Of a stretch of DNA of 64,000 bases, positions 54,001-64,000 are shown piece after piece (position 1 is the first letter of the stretch; the number at the start of each line of letters is the position of its first letter). This stretch comes from Macrotrachela quadricornifera. Taxonomy: Eukaryota > Rotifera > Eurotatoria > Philodinida > Philodinidae. The stretch covers positions 1,255,097 to 1,319,096 of the forward strand of contig JAJEKB010021117.1 of NCBI GenBank assembly GCA_022393335.1, read 5' to 3'. A program made the translations under genes and the position numbers. A model generated the notes under the pieces. It worked only from the letters and a program-made list of their open reading frames with translations, made no database searches and had not been told where the DNA came from.

Positions 54001-57000
54001 ATGATTATGATAGAAATCATTCATATATAAGAGCAGATCTTATTAAGATCTATCTATCCGTTGAAAATTCGTTTTTTTTCTCTTGATTTTTCTTGAATAA
54101 CTAACCTTGTAAAATAGGACACCAACATTTATACCACAAAACACTCGATACTGTTTGATCACTTGGTATGTTTTTATATATTTGTGATGCTCTTACATGT
54201 AAAATATGCATTAATTCTAATAATTGTAATGCAATTGATTGATATTCTTGTTTAACTAATTCAGGTATATTATCATCATCATAATCTAAACGTGATTGAT
54301 CATTAATATTTTCATTATTTAATGAATTTGATGATGTTACACGTCGAATCTGTTTTATATTTCGATTATTATTATTATTTCCTGTTAATTTAGATTTTTG
54401 TTTATTAATTTGTTTAGTTAATATAACTTCAATAAATGTTCGTATACAATGAATACAATATTCAAAATTTTCTTGTGTTACATATGCAACATCATGTATA
54501 AGAAATGATAATATTTCACAAGATTTTATTAAAGCTCGACGATCATGTTGAATATATTTTTCATATTGATTTTTATGTGTTTCAAAATCATTATGTGATA
54601 CAACAATATAATCTGAACGACGATAAATTTCTGTATCACTTGTATAACCTTTATCATTTGTATTTGTTGTTGTTGTTATACAATCTGAACATTCAGTATC
54701 AGAATCAATATTTGTTATTGAATGACTATGTTGAATATATTTATTTGTTGATTGAATTATTGGTGGAGGATTAGCAGCTGCACCAACAACTTCAAGTAAA
54801 GAAAATAATATAAACCAATCATCAGATTTATGAATATTAGCTGCATTTGTTCGAAGTAATTCATGTAAACCATATGCTATTTCAGATGATAATGCATGAA
54901 GAACTTGAGATTTCATTAAAAGTAACATATGCAATGATGCAAATACCTTTTGAATAAATAAATAAATAAATATATATATTTATAAGTATAAAATAAAATT
55001 ACTTCTGAAACTAATTCTTCTCTACGTAAAAGTCTTGCTGCTATTCTTAATAAACCAATACATGTACGTTCAATAAAAAATATTTTTTCATTAGCATTAA
55101 CAAGTATTGAATAAAAATGATGACGAATAGTTGACCAAATAATAGTAACACGATCACGATTTTGTAAAACAACTTTAACAAGTAATTCAAGACAAAAAAC
55201 AGCAGCATCTTGATCAAGTTTTTGTGAATCAGGTGATATTTGACAACCATATATAAGTGCTTTTAATAATTCATTTAATGAATCAATTATTAAAAATTTT
55301 GTTTCTTGTAATAATTGTTCTAAATGACATTCTTCTATACATGATGTTGCAATTTTTATTGCTTCTTGTTCTTCAGGTGTTTGTTGTTTACTAGATGATA
55401 ATGTTGAATCATTTGAACCACCACCACCAAGAAGAAAAGCAAGAGATGAAAATAAACCAATATCATTTCTAAAAGAAAATTTTTATTCGAATTATTATTA
55501 AGAAAATTATTGCAAAAATATTCAAAAAATAAATTAACAAACACTTTTTTCTTACTTTGGTGTTTGTATAATTTGTTCTTTAATAAGTGTTATTCGTCCA
55601 GATGCATCAAGAAAATCTTCAACTTCAACAAGAACTGATGGTAATAATTTTGCTTTATATAAATGTATAATACATTCAAGAAGATTTTTCCATCCATCTC
55701 TTAATATATCACCATGTACATGCGCAATATTAAAAACAACTGTTGCAGCAAGACGTGCTTTACGATTAAGACCAAATTGTATTGGTAAATTTTCAATCCA
55801 CTAAAATATATATATATATATTAAAAGAAAAAATAATTTTCTTTTTACTTCTCGATTATTAAGTAATGTTGTAAATTTACATAATGATATAACTAAATTA
55901 TCAAAAACATCAGACATATAATAATGTGCAGCTATTCTTGCACATTTATTAAAACCTTGAATAGATTTTTCTATAACTAAATCATAATTTGATTTTTCAA
56001 ATACATATGATAATGCAGCCATTGTTTGTCCCCATATTAATGTAAATATATCATGATTATATGAACCAGTTGGTACATGAAGAAAATTTTCTCCTAATGT
56101 TGTTGTTGATCTTCTAAGCATTATTTTCCATAAATATGATTCTCGAACAATTCCTGTATGTTCAGCTGGCATAACAATTTCATCAGATTTAATTGCACGA
56201 TAGATTTCAGTTAACATTCCATCATCAAAATTTTCATTATTATTCATACCTGATAAATTTCTTTTAAAATCCTTTTTAATAGAAAAACGAAAAAAAATTT
56301 TTTTTTTTTATTATTTTAATAAATTACTTCAAATGTCATTGGTAAACTTTGACGACGAACATTTGTATTATGTTGATCCGTCTAGATAAAAAACTAAATT
56401 ATATATATATATATATATTAAATAATTTACATTGAGCATAATACAAGCATATGCTAAACCAAAAGCTGCATCATTATTTGCAAGTTCAAAATTATTACAT
56501 TCCTAGAAAAAAAAAATTCGAATTTGAAATAATTTTAAAATAAATTTAATATCTTACACGCCAACGAGCAGCAAAATGTTCAAGTAATGCACTAATTAAT
56601 GGTGATTCACCTGGTAAACGAAATTCTGATAAATATATTCTAAGTGCTTCATCAATACGCATGTCATCAAAATTAAATGTTCTTTAAAATGAATAAAAAA
56701 AACTAATTAAAAAAAAGAAAATTTTATTTATACTTACTTAACATATTGTTCAAGTATATGAAGATGTTTTCTATTTGATAAATATTCTCCAAGAATTTTT
56801 TTATCTAATAATGGATTATCTTTAAGATATTTAACTATTTCATGAATATCTAATGGATCTAATAAAATATTATTTTCTTGAAGAAATTTTATTCCTGTTG
56901 ATGGATGTTGATTAAATAATTCTGAACCTTGTCGTAATAACTATTTACAAAAAACAAAAATAGTAATTTTCTTTTTTTAAATAAATATTTAACCTTTTTA

Positions 57001-60000
57001 TCTTGTTTCTTTTTTTTAAGATCATCTTGTGATGGTAAATGTGATGATATTGTCATACGATTTTGTCGTAATCGTGAACTATGACGACATTCAGATGATG
57101 TTGAACAACGATTTATATCAATATTTTGTAATGATAATGCAAGAGCATATCCACATGGAATAGGACGTGTTAATGATTGACTTATTGCTAGAAAAAATAT
57201 ATTTTAAAGAGTTCATCATCATTTTGATCATAATTTCAAAAATTTTTCAAAACAGAACTTTTGAAAAACAAAAGAAGAAAAATCGAGCTCGGATATCCTA
57301 AAACCACTTTGGCCTCTTACGAGGGAAGGGTCCCAACTGTCCAATCGCTTTTGAGCCGAGACTATGTACGTTATGTAGACCCAAATGAGTTATGAATACT
57401 CTGAAAAAAGTTCGGGCCGTTGGCTTATTACTATGGAGATATTGTATTTTTAAAAAAATGCCGTAGTCCCTCTCAGGGATACCAGAAAAACTGATTTTCG
57501 AATTTCGACTTGAAACTTAGGATAGAGATAGAACTCAATGAGAATAGTTTACTGTGACTATTTCAGATATTTTCGTCTTTCCTATCCTAAGATACAATTA
57601 TGAATAGCTAGTCTCTATAAACTGGCAGATTTGATGCTCTTATTTTAAGATAAAAGCAGATGAAAGAATCTCAAAAACATTCATAATAAACTATTCTCAT
57701 TGAGGTCTATCTCTATTCAAAGTTTCACGTCGAAATTCAAAAATCAGTTTTTCTGGTACCCTTGAGGAGGACCACGGCATTTATTTTTAAAGAATACTGT
57801 AAAAGTTCAATATCTCCATAGCAATAGGCTAGTGGCCCGAACTTTTTTCAGAGTATTCAAAACTCATTTGGGTCTACATAACGCACATAGTCTCGGCTCA
57901 AAAGCGATTAGACAGTTGGGACTCTTCCCTCGTTAGCTGGATGAATATACAATAAATAAACATACAATCATTTTTTTGTCTTTGTACTTGAAATTGACAT
58001 TCAAGTTCAATATGATCAATAACTGAAAGTAATGCATCAAGTGAAAGTATATGTGTTGATGTTAAACCAGCAACTGGAAAAGCATTTTTTGATAACATTT
58101 TAGTTAATTCTTCAAATAAATTTGTACTATATAAATCACAATCATAATTTAAATATAATTCAGCTGGTAAACCAGGTATACGAAGAAGCTGAACTATTGT
58201 TTCAAGTGCTATTTCTTTTTGTTCATAAGATATTTTTGATTGTTCAGATATAATTAATTCCATTAAACGTATTATAAAAAACTAAATATAAATTAATTAT
58301 TAATTAACAAAAATTGTTTTTTTCTTCTTCTATATACTTCAAATTGACATTTAAGATGTGTTCGAAGACTTTCAAATATAAGAAATAAAACACGAAGTGA
58401 AGCAGAAAATAATTGTATACGATGACAATGTAACATCTAAAATTTATTTTTATTTTTATTTAAATATTGATATTAAAGAAGAAATATGTTTATTTACACT
58501 TAATATATTTCGACATAAAGAATCTTTAACAATTGAAAGTAATAATGGATAATTAGCAAGATAATCTGCACCAACTTCTAATGCAACTGTTAAAAGATTT
58601 AAACCGACAGTTTTCATATATTCTGTATTATTTCTATTTATATAAATTAATTAAAAGAAAAAAGAGAAATAAAAAAAAAGAAGAATACGAACTTATCATG
58701 ATTATTAATAAGTGTTGTAAGAAAACTAAAAAGACCACGAACACATGGCCAACCATATGGAGTTACTGAATCTAAAAATAACAAAGTAAAAATCATTTTT
58801 TTTTTAGTTTTTCAATACCTTTAGCAGGTGTATTTGTAGGTGATGCTGTTGTAAATCTTATTCCTCTTGGATTAATATATTCAGTATTATTTAATATTGT
58901 TTCTTCTGATTGTTGATCTTCTTGAAGATTTTTTTCTGATTCATCAAATGATGAAACAATTCTTGGTAATATTGTTTGAGAAGATGTATCTGGAATTAAA
59001 TTAGATTCATTTTCATTATTTGTTACATTATCAATTGCAGTTGGACGATCATTATCATCGGTATTTGATGACTAAAATATATTAATAGAATATAAATAAT
59101 TAGAATAGTATTTTACTTGAACATAAAAGTTTAATTAACTGATCTTTTCTACAGAGTAAACCAAAAGTTGCTATTTTCTCTGTTATTATAAATTCATAAA
59201 TGCTCAAACTTTTTATAGTTCATATTGTAGAGAAGCTGTAATGTTTATGATTATATTTGAAGCGAAAATTAATAAATGTAAATACAATCTCAAAATAAAA
59301 ATCTTGATTTTTGAATTTTAACTTACATGTGTTAGATTTGTTTCGATTGTTGTTAAAGTTGATTCTTTAAAAAAAAATGAAGTAAAAATAAAATAATAAA
59401 ATAAATAATTCTACCATTTGTTTCTTGTTTATTTATTGATGATTCAGAATTAATTCTTTCTTTTAATCGATGTTGATTATTTGTTGTTATAGTTTTTGTT
59501 GAAAGATCTTTAACTTGTTTAGTTGATGATATATCATCTTTAAATTGTGGTAAACGAGCAAATAATAATTGTACCATATCAATTAAAACATGTTCAGATG
59601 TTTTACGTAATAATTCTATATTAAAATAATTAATAGAAAAGATTTTGTTTTTTCAAATATAAATAAATAATTATTTAATCATTACCAGATAATCTTGTTT
59701 CAAAACAAATTCGAAAACAAGATTGAAGAATTTCACATACACTATCATTTGTCATTTGTGATCCAATAGGACTTAATAATAATGAACGAAGGACCTATTA
59801 AAAATGTTATATATATATATATATATCAAAAATTAACTATCGATTTTATTTTTACTTGTAAAATTCTCATTAAAACAACTTCATCATCATTTGGATTAGT
59901 TCCAACAAAACGTGTATGTGTAACAGCATACGCGACTTTATCAATAGTTGATGCTGCTGATTCACTTAGAGTATCTTTGTTTTTTTTTGTTGTTGTATAT

Positions 60001-60794
60001 AAATAAACAAAATATTAGAAAAAAATTGTTATTTTATTTTATTTTATTCTACCAATTAAACCATAGGAAAGAAATTTATTCACAGCATTTAATGCTAAAC
60101 AAGTTATTGGACCAGATGTTTCTTCAGAACGAATTATATCAAGAAATGGTGTTAAAAATGTTAATGAATCAATATCTTGAAGATCTAAAGAAAATTTTTT
60201 AATAAAATATTTTGTTCTTGTTTTTTTTAATTTTACCAGAAACTGAATTAAGAACACTTTTAAGTTTTTGAAATGCATTAAATTCTGAAGATTCCTAAAA
60301 TAAAAAAATAAAAAATAAAACAAAAAAATATTTATTCTTAATTTACTTCATATGAATGTGTATTTGACCATCGAGTATTATTCTTTTTTGATGATGTTAA
60401 TGCTTGAATTTCACCAAGTATAATATAAAGTGAATTTTTCGGTGGTTCAAATGGTGATGACATCTGGGAATAATTATATAAAATTTGATGAGAATTTTCT
60501 TGATGAAGATAATTATCACTCTAGAAATACAAAAAAATCTATATGATTAATCTTAAAAATCTTAGTTTTAATATAAAAAATAAAAAAAAAGATCGATCCT
60601 TCAAGGTAGTCCAAAATTTACCAATGCAACGTATACATATGGAACCAATGAAAAGATTTAGTTTTTAAACGTCGCTAGTCACTTACAAAATTAGTTTGAT
60701 TAAAAGACATTTTTGTAATCATAATATATTCATTTAAATCATTTTCAATAATTGGATTAATTAATTCAGTATAATCTGTATTGATATTTAACAT
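51082..60794 (-). CDS. GBF1: GBF1, Golgi brefeldin A-resistant Arf guanine-nucleotide exchange factor
   Basis: Twenty-seven exons (5' to 3'): 60687-60794, 60347-60520, 60237-60294, 60053-60184, 59856-59974, 59686-59794, 59415-59615, 59327-59364, 58819-59071, 58693-58771, 58498-58633, 58338-58436, 57966-58281, 56994-57187, 56738-56940, 56558-56681, 56431-56502, 56328-56381, 55849-56271, 55556-55800, 55003-55468, 54106-54946, 53031-53368, 52787-52969, 52676-52721, 52566-52618, 51082-51117. Phases close to 1699 aa. Landmarks are the DCB region ([24 protein letters not shown]), the HUS box NYDCD (547-551), the Sec7 domain (about 673-860) with FRLPGE and catalytic Glu E765, then HDS regions ([27 protein letters not shown]). 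It activates Arf1 at ER-Golgi membranes. Human GBF1 is about 1859 aa. Most introns are under 80 nt; the long ones hold transposons. Confidence 0.95.
51274..51990. mobile_element. TTAA-flanked non-autonomous element in the last GBF1 intron
   Basis: 717 bp between TTAAGGGTAC (51274-51283) and GTACCCTTAA (51981-51990), inside intron 51118-52565. TTAA is the piggyBac-type target. Only the ends and an internal inverted block (TGATCGG-CTGAAATTTTT near 51778 and 51914) pair. No coding frame. Confidence 0.65.
53436..53681. mobile_element. hAT-like MITE in a GBF1 intron
   Basis: 246 bp with termini CACTGTAGAGTCC and GGACTCTTCAGTG, flanked by ACTGACAT (53428-53435) and ACTGACAC (53682-53689): an 8-bp duplication with one mismatch, the hAT hallmark. 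Located in intron 53369-54105. Confidence 0.75.
53880..54060. repeat. Remnant related to the 57-kb foldback family
   Basis: Contains GATTTTCCAATTTCCGATTGAAACTT, AATAAGAATGGTTCATTGTGG and an inverted AGATCT pair (AGATCTTAATAAG / CTTATTAAGATCT). These match the inner arm motifs of the element at 57320-57932. It lies in the same intron as the hAT-like MITE. Confidence 0.5.
56398..56418. repeat. (AT)n microsatellite in a GBF1 intron
   Basis: Alternating AT run between exons 17 and 18 of GBF1. Similar short runs occur in the introns near 55806 and 59808. Confidence 0.8.
57320..57932. mobile_element. Foldback element with TTA target duplication (PIF/Harbinger-like)
   Basis: 613 bp. Left end CGAGGGAAGGGTCCCAACTG and right end CAGTTGGGACTCTTCCCTCG form long inverted arms (about 280 bp each, inner pairs include GTCTATCTCTATTC/AACTCAATGAGAATAG). 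TTA flanks both ends (57317-57319 and 57933-57935), the target type of PIF/Harbinger elements. It occupies most of the 778-nt GBF1 intron 57188-57965. No transposase. Confidence 0.85.
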
Positions 60795-63700
60795 AATTAT
60801 CTTGGAAATTTCATAAATGTATTTGTATATATAAAAAAAGAATTACTTGAACATAAATAATAGAAGAATGATGTGTGATGAAATGTGTATATAGACGTTT
60901 GAAAACTGAGTCACTGTTCTTTGCCACGTTGTCGTACACGATACCTGTGTGATAGGTAAATATGAATGAAAAAGAAAAAAAAAAGTAAAAGTAAATGATT
61001 TTTCTAATATGATGAAATTCTTAAAGTATCATACTGATACGAAAGATATACTGCAGGATTCTCATTAATTGTTTTTCTGTAGAAATATTATAATGTAGGG
61101 AAAAATAATGTTTTTGTAAATTTTTTATTAGGAAATTTTACATGAATACATCACTTTCTGGAAGAAACTAAACTCATAAATCGTACAATATTCCTTTCAT
61201 GATAGTTTCGAAAAGAAAGAAAAATGAAGAACACACTGAATAAAGTTGTTTATAATAGCTTTAAATATTTATTTGGTTGTATTCATTATATATCTTATGG
61301 TATATGTAATATTATACTCCATCTATACAATAGTTTTATTTCAGTGGTTGTAGTCTGATTGATGTACATATCCATAGCAACAATGTATATTAACCAATAA
61401 CAAAACAATTTAATAGACCTTATCTTTCCACTTTTTGCAATCTACTTCAAACTAATATTTTGACATATTTTTGTTTTGCTATTCTTTCGTCAACAATAAA
61501 TTCATGCTTTTATAGGTTGTTACATAGACATTATTTATTTTAACGTCGGTTACTGATAGTGTTTCATTAATGTCAAGTTGAATTTCACAAGAAGATATTT
61601 AATTGTAATAGATTCGAAACAATTCAATTTAGTCTGATGCGATAATCATAAACGATTTCAATAAATTATATATGATATCTGAAAGTTTTAGATCTTTTCG
61701 TTGATCTTACATGAAAAGGCGGTTAGGATAACAACATGCTGCTTATATTTCTACTATACCCGTATATTCCAATGTCCTTATTTCCACATGGGATCAACGA
61801 CAGGATCTGAAACTTTTGCAATGAACTATTCTTACTAGCATCTGTTTCTGTGCACAAGTTTCAAGTCGAAAATAGACAGTCCTGTGTACTTTCCTCGTTA
61901 CTTACAACCATCGATATAAACAATGTAAACTCTTTTTTTAATATCGATGGGTATCTATGCAGATGGTTACTAATCTAAACTATAAAATTAATTTAATTCC
62001 ATTATATGCCTGTATATTAGATGTCAAGTACTAAATATAGACACCTGCTTAACGTGAAAAACTTTTAATAAAAAACAATAAAAGAAATCAAACTCCAGTG
62101 CTTCGAAAAAAAATGATATAAAAATTTGTCAAATGATAATAGAAATGTTGACAGACTGTAGTGTTTCGTAATAAGCATTTGTTTATACAATTTTTACAGC
62201 TTGTATAGAACTTTAGACAGTACATCTTTTGAAAACAAAACCAAAAAATTATCGTTTCTCTGTGCCGAGATATTCGCAAATCAAACTATGCTATCAACAT
62301 TTTAGAGTGCTCGGTGTTTTAGAGTGTTTAATACTTTGACTATAACACCGTCATTTATCAATGACACTCTAAATGTTTTTATACCAAAATGATCAGCGAA
62401 AGCATCTCTATACAGTCTGTTAGAATGAAAAGTTGTTTGAAAATCTTTCGTTTTTTGTGCTTGACCTTCATGAACGTATTCTACAGCAAAAATCTAATTT
62501 TGCCAATTTTTATCTCATTTTTTTTCTAAGCGCTGAAGTTTGATTTCTTGTATTGTATTTTCTATTTAAAAGTTTTTCATGTTAAACAGGTGTTTATATA
62601 TAGTACTTGATCTCTACTACACAGACATATAATGGAATTAAATTAATATTGTAAACTTTTAAGATGTGACTCAATAAAACGTGGGAAATACTTTTGACAT
62701 TTACTACATTGATGAATGAATTTCATATACCTGAGGCGGATCGGAAATTCTTGAGGAACTGAGCCCTATCTAGTCCCAAACACTGGTTACGTCACTGGAA
62801 AAACCTATTCAAAAAAAAAATATCGTACTCTGATGGTATTAAAAAATTGCTTAAATTTCATTGTTCTGACCGTATTGAACACGAACCATCATTGCCAATC
62901 TATTTAACCTATTGAATGCTAGAGTAATATATTTGTCAATTTTGAAATCATGTGCAAATTTATGCATCTTCATAATGTCTTCTAAAAACCATCTATCGTC
63001 TTCGCATTACTATAAACATCTTTATTTCAGAAGAACAAAACAATCAAGTATGACTGATACATAAAGATGATGGATTATTTATTGTGCTACAAATAAAGTT
63101 TGCAACGTACTGATGAAATTCTTCATTCTTAGGAAACGTAAAGAACTATCGCACTATGTTTCTCTAGAAAAACTGATTTTTTTTGGTAAACAGAGATGGA
63201 TATGTAGTTGATTTTTTGGAATATTATTCTAGGCTGTACACTTGAAAATAAATAAAATTTTGATAGTAAATCCTGTAGTTTTCTTTAAGTTATTATTTTT
63301 ACTTTGAACTTTGTATAAAAGTTTTCTACTAGACAACATTTATTAAACAAATCTCTTTATCTCTAATACCCTATTAAATTTATATAAAAAAAGAAAAAAC
63401 TTTGCAAAACAAAATGTCAACGATTATAATGCGAGTCTACACATAAATAAAAACATATCTTAACGTCCATTATCAACAGTTTTTCATTCATAAAACTTGT
63501 TCTAAAGCTAAAGCTAATACATAATTCGATGTATCTTCATCTGTTCTTTCTCAAGATAAAAGTCAGTCTTCTATCTTGTTTCTATCACAAGTTATTTGAA
63601 AAATATCCACACTCTTTATTTTTTCTGCATAGGCATCAATAATACCCTTTTTAATTTACTTTAGTTTTGTGTATAATACACTAATAAGAAACAAATACAA

Positions 63701-64000
63701 TATTGATATACACGTGTAGATATATTTTTGGTTAATGTAATACATACGCATGAATATCTTCTAGTCATGAAGACTTTTTACTTATTGATAGTAATAATAT
63801 AATCACATTAAATAATTTAACAATGTCAGTTATTTTAAACTATTATTGATTAGTTAATATGAATCATGGAAAGTAGATAATTTTTATAATGTTCTCTATT
63901 ATCGTTTAAATTATAGTTATCAAATGGACTTTTTGATCATATTACATCACATACAAATAGATACAGATAAATCTTCCATTCTAACTTGATTTGTATTGTT
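60795..64000. other. No gene recognised; transposon remnants
   Basis: 3.2 kb upstream of GBF1. A half-arm related to the 57-kb foldback lies near 61800-61890 and a diverged terminal repeat of the 4.9-kb family near 63515-63615. The 63-codon frame at 62088-62279 has no domain. The GBF1 promoter is expected near 60800-61000, but no motif is resolved. Confidence 0.5.
63515..63615. repeat. Solo terminal repeat of the 4.9-kb element family
   Basis: TTCGATGTATCTTCATCTGT, then TCTATCTTGTTTCTAT and AAGTTATTTGAAAAAT, align in the same order with the right arm of the element at 4910-5471. No partner arm is found nearby in the window, so it is solo or its partner lies beyond 64000. Confidence 0.6.

Noticed and set aside
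57425..57445. Rotifer spliced-leader-like GGCTTATTAC
   Set aside because: Only the first ten bases match; no donor or SL RNA structure follows, and it lies in a foldback arm.
1..64000. CRISPR arrays, phage, plasmid or bacterial operon features
   Set aside because: None seen; the genes are spliced and eukaryotic, and the only tandem array is the LRR exon series.

Overview
The window is AT-rich, with short (about 40-80 nt) GT-AG introns, intronless bacterial- or fungal-type secreted genes beside spliced animal housekeeping genes, and many small inverted-repeat transposons. This mixture fits a bdelloid rotifer (Adineta/Rotaria-like). That assignment is an inference from gene content, not from a marker gene.

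Layout. 1-1232: 3' part of a leucine-rich-repeat gene built from one-repeat exons of exactly 84 bp. 2538-4329: a broken coding fragment and a small spliced gene (minus). 4910-5471: transposon with long terminal inverted repeats. 6696-11447: four-exon gene (+) for an 846-aa helical-TIR-SAM protein whose last intron carries a 1-kb foldback. 13328-21398 (minus): an orphan coiled-coil gene, a 5'-truncated copy and a full five-exon copy of a Thr-rich single-pass membrane protein, and between them a double BTB/T1 protein. 23169-26700 (minus): ten-exon FAM193 gene. 27043-27945 (+): SF3B5 and ATG12, 190 bp apart. 28.9-30.2 kb: foldback elements. 30680-31678: F-box/LRR-like gene broken by an assembly gap. 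32243-36939 and 40603-45373 (minus): four intronless genes that look horizontally acquired (GH78 rhamnosidase, mannose-type B-lectin, M35 peptidyl-Lys metallopeptidase, small L,D-transpeptidase-like protein), separated by two TA-flanked foldbacks. 47107-48564 (+): membrane protein with an apple-like Cys region and an extracellular domain. 49566-50837 (minus): B-box/coiled-coil protein with a USP4/15-like ubiquitin-like region but no peptidase. 51082-60794 (minus): complete 27-exon GBF1 (Arf-GEF, 1699 aa), three of whose introns carry transposons. 60795-64000: no gene recognised.

Functional themes. Housekeeping genes: GBF1 (Golgi Arf activation), SF3B5 (U2 snRNP), ATG12 (autophagy), FAM193. 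Putative recognition or defence genes: the LRR exon array, the TIR-SAM protein, the lectin, the transpeptidase-like enzyme and the Thr-rich and apple-like surface proteins. Feeding enzymes: rhamnosidase and metallopeptidase. The most unusual signal is the LRR array. Its introns and exon flanks are nearly identical between units, while variation falls mainly on the four solvent-exposed codons of each repeat's beta-strand. Exon models were made by hand from splice signals; codon arithmetic closes in every multi-exon model given as complete.
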